From Oscillospiraceae bacterium (lineage in GTDB: Bacteria > Bacillota_A > Clostridia > Oscillospirales > Oscillospiraceae): a stretch of 55,549 nucleotides of DNA. Made by a program: the position numbers and the translations under genes. Positions 33,967 through 42,630 of this stretch are shown piece after piece. The notes under the pieces were generated by a model. It searched no databases, was not told the DNA's origin, and saw only the letters and a list, made by a program, of their open reading frames with translations. The stretch spans positions 1-55,549 of the forward strand of contig CADADE010000003.1 of the NCBI GenBank assembly GCA_902786615.1, given 5' to 3'. Position 1 is the stretch's first letter, and each line of letters begins with the position of its first letter.

Positions 33967-36078
33967 TCAGTACTCGCGTTCGTTTTTGATGTTGGCGGCT
34001 TCGGCAATGGCGCGCGCTTCCTCCTGACACTCCAGAAAAGCGTTCACCACAGCCGGGTCAAAATGGGTTCCGGATTCCTCGCGGATGATGCTGAGCGCTT
34101 TTTCCACAGGGAAGCCCTCCTTATAGCTGCGCTTGGATACCAGCGCGTCGTACACATCCGCCACTGCCATGACGCGGGCGGAGAGAGGGATTTCCTCTCC
34201 CTTGAGCCCGTAGGGATAGCCCTTGCCGTCCCAGCGCTCATGATGATAGAGCGTGAGCTTCTTCGCTTCGTTGAGATAGTGGGAATCGCCCGCCACCAGC
34301 TCGATGGCGCTGTCGATGATTTCTCCGCCTGCCACCGTGTGCTGTTTCATGACGGCAAACTCCTCTTCCGTCAGCTTCCCGGGCTTGTTGAGCAGAGCGT
34401 CCGGTACCTGGATCTTACCGACGTCGTGAAGCGGCGCGCTGCTGACCACATCTTCGATGTATTCGTCTGTCAGTAGCTCGGGATGCTCGCCGCGCTCACG
34501 CATTTTGCTGAGGATGAGGTGTACATAGGCTGCGGTGTTGCGCACATGGTTGCCCGTACATTTGTCGCGGCTTTCCACCATATCGGCCAGCACCATAATC
34601 AGGCCGCTCTGCAGGCGGGTGATCTGCTCGTTTTTCTTTTGAATGTCGCTGATGTTTTCCACAACCTCTTTCGTGGTGGAGGCTATGGCGTGGTACAGGT
34701 TTTCAATTTCATCGCCGGTATTGATCTGCAGCGCCTCAATACCCGCGAGACCTTCCCGATGCGCGTTTTCACTTCTGCGGGCGAAGGCCGCGGTTGCGGC
34801 GGCGATGCTGTTGATGGGACGGATCACGTGCTTATCGGCAACCCAGATGCTGAGGACTGCCACCAGCAGGGAAAAGCCAAGGAAGAGGGAAATCATCTCA
34901 ACCTGGAAAACACGCTCCGTTGCGCGCAGCCTCGGCATCGAAATATCCACGCCCACATAGCACTGGCACTGACCGTTCGAATCGAAAACCGGGAGATATA
35001 CCGACAGGAGCCAGCCAAATTTTTCGTTGGAGATGATGGGGTCGATGTTCCCGCCCTTCAGGAGAGTGGGAACGACGTCCATAAAGGCCTCGTCAAATTC
35101 AATGAGCTCGCCCGGATCGCTGCCGGGACCGGCGGCGGTGTCGGGGTCAAAAACCACATGGCAGCCGTCCTCACGGATCTGATAGACATAAACGTAGTCA
35201 ATTTCGTCCGAGCTCTCCACAATTCTGGAGAGCGTTTTCTCCGTTTCACCGTAGCCCTCTGCGGCCTCGCCCTTCTCCAGGAACTCCGGCACACGGTCCC
35301 CGTCAATGGAGGAGACTGCGATCCGCGCCGCGCTGTATGCAAGGTTTGCGTTCTCCTTCATGATGGAGCCCCGGAACAGGGAGAGGGTAATGCCGGTGAC
35401 CGCAATGGCGACGATCAGCATCACGCCTGAGATGAGAAGCATGACCTTCGTGCGCAGGGAGAGCTTGCGGACGGTATTCTCCTGCGCGAGCAGGGTTACG
35501 CGATCCTGTTCAAAGGAATCCACCAGCGATTTCGGAAGCAGGCGCAGGATCAAAATGACAAGAAGCAGCGAGAAGAACTTGTCCGCCAGATCCAGCAGAA
35601 AATCCGAAACGATCTGTGTCAGGAAAGGCGATGCGCCGCTTCCGAGAAGACGCAGGGCAAAGGCGCTGCCGGTATAGACGCTCCCGTTCAAAAACCACGT
35701 GAGCACCGACCCGATCACACCGCCGACAAAAGCAAGGCACAGCAGGACTGCAAGCATGTGCGGGAGACGCCGCAGCCAGCCCCGGCGGACAAAGAACGCC
35801 GTCACAAAGGCAAGCAGAACATTGATGGGGATATAATACACGGAGCTCAGATCCCAGAAGCCCTTGATGAGATTTGTAAAGAAACCCGTAATGACGCCCG
35901 GTACGATGCCGCCGACCGCAGCGGCCAGAATGGTGCCGACGCTGTCAAAATAAAGGGAAAGGCCCAGCCTGGAGGCGCAAAAGGATCCAAGAACATTGAT
36001 CAAAATGCAGATCAGGCAAAAAAGGATGCGATTCGTGTCGCGTTTCTGCTGTAAATCTTTGTCCGATAACGGAATCAT
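33967..36078 (-). CDS. HD-GYP phosphodiesterase with ECF-S-like membrane domain, Cache sensor and HAMP
   Basis: A 703-residue predicted c-di-GMP phosphodiesterase. Residues 17-180 form about five or six TM helices resembling an ECF-transporter S component (FDSVGTILAAAVGGIVPGV...). TM at 212-232, an extracytoplasmic Cache-like sensor (240-390; IDYVYVYQIREDG, YLPVFDSNGQCQCYVGVDIS), TM at 393-414, HAMP (415-475), then HD-GYP (490-690) with HD at 551-552 (APLHDVGKIQVPD) and HHERWDGKGYPYGLKG. The ATG at 36078 has GGAAGG upstream; the longer frame runs through the promoter. The sensor resembles that of the diguanylate cyclase at 5962-7338, so both may read the same ligand. The bactofilin-like gene follows in the operon. 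Confidence 0.92.
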   Translation of the reverse strand: MIPLSDKDLQQKRDTNRILFCLICILINVLGSFCASRLGLSLYFDSVGTILAAAVGGIVPGVITGFFTNLIKGFWDLSSVYYIPINVLLAFVTAFFVRRGWLRRLPHMLAVLLCLAFVGGVIGSVLTWFLNGSVYTGSAFALRLLGSGASPFLTQIVSDFLLDLADKFFSLLLVILILRLLPKSLVDSFEQDRVTLLAQENTVRKLSLRTKVMLLISGVMLIVAIAVTGITLSLFRGSIMKENANLAYSAARIAVSSIDGDRVPEFLEKGEAAEGYGETEKTLSRIVESSDEIDYVYVYQIREDGCHVVFDPDTAAGPGSDPGELIEFDEAFMDVVPTLLKGGNIDPIISNEKFGWLLSVYLPVFDSNGQCQCYVGVDISMPRLRATERVFQVEMISLFLGFSLLVAVLSIWVADKHVIRPINSIAAATAAFARRSENAHREGLAGIEALQINTGDEIENLYHAIASTTKEVVENISDIQKKNEQITRLQSGLIMVLADMVESRDKCTGNHVRNTAAYVHLILSKMRERGEHPELLTDEYIEDVVSSAPLHDVGKIQVPDALLNKPGKLTEEEFAVMKQHTVAGGEIIDSAIELVAGDSHYLNEAKKLTLYHHERWDGKGYPYGLKGEEIPLSARVMAVADVYDALVSKRSYKEGFPVEKALSIIREESGTHFDPAVVNAFLECQEEARAIAEAANIKNEREY

Positions 36079-36195
36079 AGCGAAACATCCTTCCAAAAAT
36101 ATGTAATAAAAAAGCGGGCAACGCTTCTGCTCCGCAAAGCCGAAACAGAACCCCGTCTGATTATTATAATAGTAAATAATATCCAATGATATATC

Positions 36196-36224
36196 AATCT
36201 AACACACAAAACAGACCTTGTCAA
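36196..36224 (-). promoter_or_regulatory. Promoter of the HD-GYP/bactofilin-like operon
   Basis: Minus strand TTGACA (36219-36224), 17-bp spacer, TAGATT (36196-36201). Confidence 0.7.
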
Positions 36225-36285
36225 TTAGAAACTCGATCTATTTGAGAGGAAAAAGAGACACAAAGAAAAGAATATTTATTTTTAC

Positions 36286-36314
36286 TGGACAGGGGAATCG
36301 GCTTGTGTTACAAT
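36286..36314 (+). promoter_or_regulatory. Upstream promoter in the 36079-36486 spacer
   Basis: TGGACA (36286-36291), 17-bp spacer, TACAAT (36309-36314). It would start a transcript about 165 nt upstream of the helical-repeat gene. The spacer after it holds a possible 20-codon ORF (ATG near 36334) with no ribosome site, which I do not call. Confidence 0.55.
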
Positions 36315-36433
36315 GACTTATGTTAATGATATTATGGAGCGTAATTTCTACAGGTTCAGCCGGAGGAACGCTTTGCCTTTTCTTAGCTTTTCTTAAAAAT
36401 GACAAACAGTTTGCAGAAATGACACAATTCATG

Positions 36434-36442
36434 TGTTATAAT
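36434..36442 (+). promoter_or_regulatory. Extended -10 promoter of the helical-repeat gene
   Basis: TGTTATAAT (TGnTATAAT) about 45 bp before the ATG at 36487. Confidence 0.6.
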
Positions 36443-36486
36443 TACTTTCAGTAAATCCATTGCATTGCAATAAAGGAGATGTACAT

Positions 36487-39231
36487 ATGAAAACCAGGAG
36501 CGTCGTCCATATTCTGAGCATTTTGCTGCTTGTTGCACTGCTGTGCGCAATTGCACCGGCGGCTTTTGCCGAGGGTGGGAATCATCACGGCCCGCGGCAG
36601 GCAGACCCCTACGCCTTGAGCGCGCCCGAAAGCGCTGCTGCAGCCACGAAGGAGCAGCTGCTTGTCGATTATATTTCGTGCATCATGGCCGCCGACAAGG
36701 CACAGAGCCGGGATGCACAGGAGGCTTATCTTGCCGAGGCCGAGGGGCTTTGGTATGTCTATTCCGATATGCTGCGCAGCCAGTGGGTTGAGGAACCGGC
36801 AGCGGAGAAACTCGCTTATGCCGAGCCTTCCGTACAGGCTCCCGCTTCAGCGGAGGATCCTGAATACATGCGCCAGCAGATGCTGACCTATTTCCTGCTG
36901 TATATGGATGCGGCAGAGAAGGAGCAGAATCCCGAAGCCAGAAACGCGCTTTACCTGGAAGCGCAGCAGCTTTGGAATATCTATATGAGCATGGTGCTCG
37001 CACCCGAGGATCCCTATGCCATGCCGCAGGAGCGGACCGCGGCAGTGGAAATGGACCCTGTCGAACTGCGCCAGCAGACGCTGACCTATTATCTGCTCTA
37101 TCTTGACGCAGCCAAAAAAGCAGTTGATCCCCAGGTGAAAGCGGAGCTTGCTGCCGAGGCGGAGGAGCTTTTGGATATTTACCTGAATCTGGCATATGAA
37201 GAAGCGATGCCGACGATGACCACGGAAGCGTCGGCGGTCGAAATGGATCCCGATTTTATTCGTACGAATCTGCTGAATTACTATCTGCAGTTCGTCAACG
37301 CAGCCAAGTATGAGCGTGACCCCTATGCAAAAGCAGAGCTTGCCGCCGAGGCGGAGGAGCTTTGGGATCTCTACATCGACATGGTAATCTCCTGTCTGCA
37401 GCAAGAAGCTGATATGCAGAATCAGACTGCGGCGATAGATCCTGTCGAGCTGCGTCCGGGACTTCTGACCTATTATCTTCTGTACGCAGAAGCTGCGGAC
37501 GAGGCAAGCGATCCGTATGTCAAAGAACAGCTTGCCGCCGAAGCGGAGAAACTGTGGAACACCTATCTCTGCACGGTTTTCATGATGACCGACCAGGAGT
37601 CGAATCAGTGCGCGTCCCAGGGTAAGCCGGATATATATCTGGACAATGCCGCACCCGACAATTCCCAGAGCGAGCCGGCTCCCGAAATACAGCCTGATGC
37701 TCAGCCTGTGATCGGCTTGCCGAATCCCTGGACCATGACGAACTCACGGGAAGAGGCTGAGATGATCTCCGGCATCGAGCTGCGTATGCCTGCGGACGAG
37801 CAGATGCCGAGGGGCTTTGTTCTCAAAAACTATCGTGCCATGGACGGTACGATCGAGGCCGACTACTCCAACGGGGAAGAGTATATGGTACTGCGCGCCT
37901 CCGTGAATGAGGAGGGCTATTATCTCTCCGGAGATTACAATAAGTACAGCAGACAGTGGGAAGAGAACGTCAAGGGGCTGCGCGTTGATTGCCTCGGCGA
38001 CGGCGAAAAGACCAACGTCGCCACCTATACCCGCGGCAATGTGGCTTTCTCGGTGACTGTCGCCGCCGGCAGAGAAGGCGCTGGACTGACGGTGGATGAG
38101 CTGCATACCATCGTGCTTGGCGCCCAGGCTCGGCCTGTCGTGGAGACGCAATCTGCCGGAATGATCGTCGGCGCGGACGAGGCGACGGACATCGTCCCAA
38201 TGGAAGAGCAGCCCGCTGATGCGTCTGAAGCCGTGGAAGCTGCGCCCGCAGAGGACAACGGCGGCTATGTGATCCACTATACCTACAGCTATACCGATGA
38301 AAACGGCACCCGCGAGGAGTCCGGCACCTGGAATGTGCCGCTGAATGAGGTCTGCTCCTTTAATATGCAGACACTGATCAATGAGCTGATGAACGGCAGT
38401 CAGGAGCATTTTGCCTCCCCTGCGAAGCCTGAGACCTCCGCAGAGCCTGAGATCTCCGCAGAGCCTGAGACCCCGGCGGAACTTTCTGCGCCCGAAGCTG
38501 CGGAAGCGCCCGTTGACCCCGCTGTTGTGACAAGCACGGAGTACGCGCTTGTGATCAGCGACCCTTTTGTTGTGGATGCACAGCACAAGCCTGTCCGCCT
38601 GGTCCGTATTGGCGAAACCAACATGGGCGACTTCTGCGCTGACGCTTACCGTGTGCAGGGCGGAGCCGATATCGGTATCGTGGATTCCGGCGCGATCTGC
38701 GCCAACATCAATGCCGGAGAGATCAGCGACAGCGACATTAAGGGGATCTTCCCGTACGGAGACGAGCTTTGCGTGATCGAAGCCAGCGGCCAGCAGATCC
38801 TGGATGCGCTGGAATGGGGCAGCAGAGCGGTGCCGCAGGAATTCGGCGGCTTTCTCCAGGTTTCCGGCCTGAGCTATGAGATCCATGATTATATCCCGAG
38901 CGGCTGCCTCTTTGATGAAAATGATCAGCTTGCCGGCGTCGTCGGTGAACGCCGCGTGAAAAATGTCATGGTCGGCAAGGAGCCGCTGGACCCGGCAGCA
39001 ATCTACACGGTTGCCGGTCCCAACTTCCTGCTGCTTGAAAACGGCGCCGGGAATACGGCTTTCCAGGGCGCGAGACTGCTCAGGGAGCATGTCAAGGCTG
39101 ATACTCAGGTTTTGCTTGATTATCTCATCGACAATCTCAACGGACAGATCGGTGCGGAATATGCCGATCCCTATGGTCAGGGACGTATCGTGGTTTTTGA
39201 CCGTGCCCCCGCTGTCGCTGCGCAGGGCTGA
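36487..39231 (+). CDS. Secreted protein with five helical repeats and an isolated 5'-nucleotidase C-terminal domain
   Basis: A 914-residue exported protein. Signal peptide 1-28 (ending PAAFA). Five repeats of about 45 residues, spaced about 65 apart (near 56-100, 127-172, 193-238, 257-303, 321-366), with the pattern LLTYYLLYxDAAxxxxDPxxKAELAAEAEELWDIY, each a predicted helical hairpin. A central domain of unknown type (about 400-560) and a Pro/Glu-rich linker follow. The C-terminal part (about 675-905) matches the 5_nucleotid_C substrate-binding domain (IGETNMGDFCADAYR, DIGIVDSGAI, IFPYGDELCVIEASGQQI, YTVAGPNFLL). The metallophosphatase half that normally precedes it is absent, so nucleotidase activity is not expected. 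The ATG at 36487 has AAAGGAG. It is monocistronic. It may bind nucleotides or a wall ligand; this is inference. Confidence 0.85.
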   Translation: MKTRSVVHILSILLLVALLCAIAPAAFAEGGNHHGPRQADPYALSAPESAAAATKEQLLVDYISCIMAADKAQSRDAQEAYLAEAEGLWYVYSDMLRSQWVEEPAAEKLAYAEPSVQAPASAEDPEYMRQQMLTYFLLYMDAAEKEQNPEARNALYLEAQQLWNIYMSMVLAPEDPYAMPQERTAAVEMDPVELRQQTLTYYLLYLDAAKKAVDPQVKAELAAEAEELLDIYLNLAYEEAMPTMTTEASAVEMDPDFIRTNLLNYYLQFVNAAKYERDPYAKAELAAEAEELWDLYIDMVISCLQQEADMQNQTAAIDPVELRPGLLTYYLLYAEAADEASDPYVKEQLAAEAEKLWNTYLCTVFMMTDQESNQCASQGKPDIYLDNAAPDNSQSEPAPEIQPDAQPVIGLPNPWTMTNSREEAEMISGIELRMPADEQMPRGFVLKNYRAMDGTIEADYSNGEEYMVLRASVNEEGYYLSGDYNKYSRQWEENVKGLRVDCLGDGEKTNVATYTRGNVAFSVTVAAGREGAGLTVDELHTIVLGAQARPVVETQSAGMIVGADEATDIVPMEEQPADASEAVEAAPAEDNGGYVIHYTYSYTDENGTREESGTWNVPLNEVCSFNMQTLINELMNGSQEHFASPAKPETSAEPEISAEPETPAELSAPEAAEAPVDPAVVTSTEYALVISDPFVVDAQHKPVRLVRIGETNMGDFCADAYRVQGGADIGIVDSGAICANINAGEISDSDIKGIFPYGDELCVIEASGQQILDALEWGSRAVPQEFGGFLQVSGLSYEIHDYIPSGCLFDENDQLAGVVGERRVKNVMVGKEPLDPAAIYTVAGPNFLLLENGAGNTAFQGARLLREHVKADTQVLLDYLIDNLNGQIGAEYADPYGQGRIVVFDRAPAVAAQG

Positions 39232-39280
39232 GAGGGAAGTACCCCGAGTTCACTGTAAAAATCGAGAAAAACAATTCATA

Positions 39281-39316
39281 AAAAGGCGCTGTCCCAAAAT
39301 CGGGACAGCGCCTTTT
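39281..39316. terminator. Bidirectional terminator
   Basis: AAAAGGCGCTGTCCC (39281-39295) pairs exactly with GGGACAGCGCCTTTT (39302-39316), between convergent genes. Confidence 0.88.
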
Positions 39317-39334
39317 CCATGATCGGGTGAAAGA

Positions 39335-40258
39335 TTATTTGAGAGAAACGGCTTTTCTTGCGCCGGCGAGAATATCCTCCAGGGTCATGCCCATGATCTT
39401 GCGCAGATAGGGGAGTCTGCCAACCTCGCCGAAGCGGTCGGGAACGCCGATGCCGACGGCGGGGATCTTTTCCTCCGCCAGCGCCTCAAGCACGGCGGAG
39501 TGCAAACCGCCGATGATATTGTGGTTGTCGATGTTCAGCACAGCCCCGGTCTTGCGTGCGGCGGCAATGACGCCCTCGCGGTCGATAGGCTTGATGGTGT
39601 GGACGTTGACGACCTCGCACTCAATGCCCTCAGCTTTCAAGATGTCGGCTGCGTCCAGCGCGTCCTTGGTCAAAAAGCCGGAGACAAAGATCGTCAGATC
39701 CCGGCCTTCACGCATGGTGTCGACCTTGAAGAGATCAAACCTGTAATCCTCGGGGAAAATGTCGGGCAGCACCTTGCGGAAGAGCCGCAGATAAACAGGC
39801 CCTTCATAGGCGCTGATCACGGGCATGGCCGCGCGAAGCTGCACGGTGTCGGCAGGCTCGACAATCACAATATTGGGGACGGAGCGCAGAACGCCGATAT
39901 CCTCCATGCTCATATGCGTGCCGCCGTTAAGCTGAGCCGTGATGCCGGGATCTGAGCCCACGATCTTGACATTCTGTTTGGCATAGCAGATGGAAATGGC
40001 GATCTGATCGCAGTTGCGGCGGGTGACGAAGGGTGTAAAGGATTCCATCCAGGGCTTGAAGCCGTAGCTTGCAAGGCCTGCGGCGATGGAAGCCATGTTC
40101 TGTTCGGCAATGCCGCAGTTGTACATCTGCTTCGGGAAGCGGTCATAGAGCTTGCGCGTGCCGTGTGAGCCTGCAAGGTCGGCGTCAAGGACAATGACAC
40201 GGGGATCCTTTTCCATCATTTCCGCCAGACATGCGGCGTAAACCTGTCTCATTTCCAT
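39335..40258 (-). CDS. Transketolase, C-terminal subunit
   Basis: A 307-residue pyrimidine-binding plus C-terminal half of a split transketolase, which moves two-carbon units between sugar phosphates in the non-oxidative pentose phosphate pathway. Family segments: VLDADLAGSHGTRKL, YNCGIAEQNMASIAAGLA (with the conserved Glu that activates ThDP), GSDPGITAQLNGGTHMSMEDI and the C-terminal VNVHTIKPID. The start at 40258 has AGGGGGGAA upstream; MRQVYAA two codons later is an alternative. It lies 3 bp after the N-terminal subunit gene, so expression is coupled. Split forms are common in Firmicutes and archaea. It could be specialised for another sugar. Confidence 0.94.
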   Translation of the reverse strand: MEMRQVYAACLAEMMEKDPRVIVLDADLAGSHGTRKLYDRFPKQMYNCGIAEQNMASIAAGLASYGFKPWMESFTPFVTRRNCDQIAISICYAKQNVKIVGSDPGITAQLNGGTHMSMEDIGVLRSVPNIVIVEPADTVQLRAAMPVISAYEGPVYLRLFRKVLPDIFPEDYRFDLFKVDTMREGRDLTIFVSGFLTKDALDAADILKAEGIECEVVNVHTIKPIDREGVIAAARKTGAVLNIDNHNIIGGLHSAVLEALAEEKIPAVGIGVPDRFGEVGRLPYLRKIMGMTLEDILAGARKAVSLK

Positions 40259-40261
40259 CTC

Positions 40262-41092
40262 TTATTCCCCCCTGATCTCCGCGATGGCGGCTTTTACCTG
40301 TTCGGCGTTGAGATTGGTGCTGTGGCTGCCGACCTTGAGATCGGCGATCCACTGAACTCCGCAGCCCTTGAGGGTGTGGAGGATCACCATGGTGGGCCTG
40401 CCGCTGCCGATGCCGAGCCTGGCATGCTTGACGGCGGCGGAGACCTGCTCGACGTCGTTGCCGTCCTCCACGTCGATCACATTCCAGCCGAAGGCGGCCC
40501 ATTTGTCGCCGAGCGGCGCGAGATCGCAGATGTTTTCTACTGCGTCGTCGATCTGATAGCCGTTGTAATCCGTAAAGGCAATGAGGTTATCCAGCTTCTT
40601 GGCCGCAGCGAACATGGCAGCCTCCCAAACCTGTCCCTCCTGACTTTCGCCGTCGCCGATCAAAGTGTAGATCGTGGCGCCGTCTTCGGAAAGCTTGGAG
40701 CCGAGCGCGGCGCCCAGGGCGCAGGAGAAACCCTGACCCAGAGAGCCGGTGGTCATATCAACGCCGGGCGTATGGTGCATGTCGCAGTGGCTGGGCAGAT
40801 CGGAGCCGTCGTCGTTGAGCGTGAGCAGCTTCTCCCGGTCAAAATAGCCGCGGTTTGCAAGAGCCGCATAAATCGCGGGGCCTGCATGACCCTTGGAGCA
40901 GATAAAACGATCGCGGCCGGGCATTGCGGGGTCCTTGGGGTCGATGTTCATCTCCTCAAAATACAGCACGGCCAGCAGCTCCACAATGGACAGGGAGCCG
41001 CCGATATGGCCGACGCCTACATGCCCGATGCTGGTGACAATATCACAGCGGATGTCTTTGCAGATCTCTTTCAAGTCACGGTTCAATTCCAT
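40262..41092 (-). CDS. Transketolase, N-terminal (ThDP pyrophosphate-binding) subunit
   Basis: A 276-residue partner of the adjacent C-terminal subunit. The ThDP/Mg motif starts at GDGESQEGQVWEAA and ends with NGYQID; the N-terminal IGHVGVGHIGGSLS and FICSKGHAGPAIYAAL are typical. The ATG at 41092 (MELNRDLKEI) has GGGAGG upstream; the open frame extends another 108 codons through the promoter and is not coding there. It has a strong promoter at 41163-41191 and diverges from the RpiB-type isomerase gene, suggesting a shared pentose-phosphate role. Confidence 0.94.
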   Translation of the reverse strand: MELNRDLKEICKDIRCDIVTSIGHVGVGHIGGSLSIVELLAVLYFEEMNIDPKDPAMPGRDRFICSKGHAGPAIYAALANRGYFDREKLLTLNDDGSDLPSHCDMHHTPGVDMTTGSLGQGFSCALGAALGSKLSEDGATIYTLIGDGESQEGQVWEAAMFAAAKKLDNLIAFTDYNGYQIDDAVENICDLAPLGDKWAAFGWNVIDVEDGNDVEQVSAAVKHARLGIGSGRPTMVILHTLKGCGVQWIADLKVGSHSTNLNAEQVKAAIAEIRGE

Positions 41093-41162
41093 GCCCTCCC
41101 AAACAATGTTAGAGTTATTTCTGCGTAAAGTTCTCTGTTTTACGGGTTGCCTGGTTTTAGTT

Positions 41163-41191
41163 AGTCTATTATTTGGGTCGATCTTTGTCAA
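41163..41191 (-). promoter_or_regulatory. Promoter of the split transketolase operon
   Basis: Minus strand TTGACA (41186-41191), 17-bp spacer, TAGACT (41163-41168). Confidence 0.7.
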
Positions 41192-41321
41192 TATGCATAT
41201 GGAACAAAAATGGAAATTCAAAATGCTGTCGCGTCCTGCACTTCTTACACAATCTGTTGTGCTTTTTGCAAAAACGTGGTATTGTATAAGCGCATCATAA
41301 ATTTGAGAGGAGAAATCCGAC

Positions 41322-41957
41322 ATGAAAATCGCACTCATCAACGAAAACAGCCAGGCCGCAAAGAACAGCCTGATCGAAGAGACACTCCGCAAGGTTGTGG
41401 AGCCCATGGGCCACACGGTGGATAACTACGGCATGTACGCCGCGGACGACGCCTGCCAGCTCACCTATGTCCAGTGCGGCCTGCTGGCCTCCATCCTGCT
41501 CAATACCGGCGCTGCCGACTATGTAGTCACCGGCTGCGGCACCGGCGAGGGCGCCATGCTCGCCTGCAACAGCTTCCCCGGCGTCCTCTGCGGTCACCTG
41601 GTTGACCCGTCCGACGGGTATATGTTTGCCCAGATCAACGACGGCAACTGCGTCGCCCTGCCTTTTGCCAAGGACTTCGGCTGGGGCGCCGAGCTCAAGC
41701 TGGAGATGATCTTCCGCCAGCTCTTCGGCTTCGGCCACGGCAACGGCTACCCCAAGGAGCGCGTGGTTCCCGAACAGCGCAACAAGAAGATCCTCGACGG
41801 CGTCAAGGCCCTGACCTACCGCCCGCTGCTGGACATCCTGAAGGATCTGGACAGGGATTTTGTCAAGGGCACCATCGGCGGCGCGCACTTTGCCGAGCTT
41901 TTCTATCCCAACTGCAAGGACGCCGCAATCGCAGATTTCCTGAAAAGCCTCTCCTGA
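41322..41957 (+). CDS. RpiB/LacA/LacB-family sugar-phosphate isomerase
   Basis: A 211-residue aldose-ketose isomerase of the RpiB/LacAB fold. It has MKIALINENSQAAKN, VVTGCGTGEGAMLACNSFPGV (the catalytic CGTG loop) and a long C-terminal extension relative to classical RpiB (about 145-150 residues). It could interconvert ribose 5-phosphate and ribulose 5-phosphate or a related sugar phosphate; divergence from transketolase favours pentose phosphates. The ATG has GAGAGGAGA upstream. A small membrane protein follows 18 bp downstream. The active-site assignment is from motif only. Confidence 0.88.
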   Translation: MKIALINENSQAAKNSLIEETLRKVVEPMGHTVDNYGMYAADDACQLTYVQCGLLASILLNTGAADYVVTGCGTGEGAMLACNSFPGVLCGHLVDPSDGYMFAQINDGNCVALPFAKDFGWGAELKLEMIFRQLFGFGHGNGYPKERVVPEQRNKKILDGVKALTYRPLLDILKDLDRDFVKGTIGGAHFAELFYPNCKDAAIADFLKSLS

Positions 41958-41975
41958 TTCCCATTAACAGGAAGC

Positions 41976-42533
41976 ATGAAGAGCGGAAGGAAAAGCAAAT
42001 ACAGCGGCAGCTTCCGGCTTGCCTTCTGCAGCCTTATGGCGGCGCTCGGCGTCGTACTGATGATGACGGGCGGCCTCATCCCGGTGATGACCTATTGCTC
42101 GCCGCTGCTGGCGGGAGTGCTGCTCATTCCCGCCCGGCGCGAGTGCGGCGTCAAATGGGCCTGGCTTGTCTGGCTTGTGACAGCGGCGCTCTCCCTGGTC
42201 CTGAGCGCGGATAAAGAGGCCGCTTTCTTCTACGTTTTCGTGGGGTATTACCCGCTCATCAAGCGCGGCGTGGACCGCATCAGGCCGAAGCTCCTGGGCT
42301 TCGCGGCAAAGCTTTTGTTCTTTGCGTGCGCCATGGGACTCATGTATGGCATGATTTGGTTTGTGTTCGGCCTCGACATCGGCATGGAAGAGCTGGAGGA
42401 GCTTGGCAAGGCCGCCGCTGCCGCGTTTTTTGCCGTGCTGCTGGTCTCCCTGATGATTTACGACCTTGCCCTCGGCAATCTTGCGATTCTGTACGAATAC
42501 AGGCTGCGCCCCCACCTGCCGGGAATCAAGTAG
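41976..42533 (+). CDS. Conserved hypothetical polytopic membrane protein
   Basis: A 185-residue protein with about five TM helices (near 14-36, 40-56, 62-80, 108-132, 142-166) and a basic N-terminus (MKSGRKSKYSG). Its pattern of short helices with a small-residue-rich first helix (MAALGVVLMMTGGLIP) resembles small substrate-binding membrane proteins such as ECF S components, but no signature is decisive. It starts 18 bp after the isomerase gene in the same direction, so it is probably in the same transcript. There is no clear AGGAGG (AACAGGAAGC is the nearest). Function unknown. Confidence 0.75.
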   Translation: MKSGRKSKYSGSFRLAFCSLMAALGVVLMMTGGLIPVMTYCSPLLAGVLLIPARRECGVKWAWLVWLVTAALSLVLSADKEAAFFYVFVGYYPLIKRGVDRIRPKLLGFAAKLLFFACAMGLMYGMIWFVFGLDIGMEELEELGKAAAAAFFAVLLVSLMIYDLALGNLAILYEYRLRPHLPGIK

Positions 42534-42546
42534 TTGACGGAAACCT

Positions 42547-42600
42547 GTTGACATAATACGGATAACGCAACACAGCAAACATAATAAGGTTGACATAATA
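42547..42600. repeat. Pair of 12-bp direct repeats (GTTGACATAATA)
   Basis: Exact copies at 42547-42558 and 42589-42600, 42 bp apart (four helical turns), between the membrane-protein gene and the terminator. Each contains TTGACA. Function unknown. Confidence 0.6.
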
Positions 42601-42630
42601 AACAAAGCCGCCCGCATGGGCGGCTTTGTT
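42601..42630. terminator. Bidirectional terminator
   Basis: AACAAAGCCGCCC (42601-42613) pairs exactly with GGGCGGCTTTGTT (42618-42630), between convergent genes. Confidence 0.85.

Noticed and set aside
36334..36396. 20-codon ORF (MERNFYRFS...) in the spacer before the helical-repeat gene
   Set aside because: No ribosome binding site and no recognisable features.
42547..42600. Start of a CRISPR array
   Set aside because: Only two 12-bp units, no further repeats and no cas genes.
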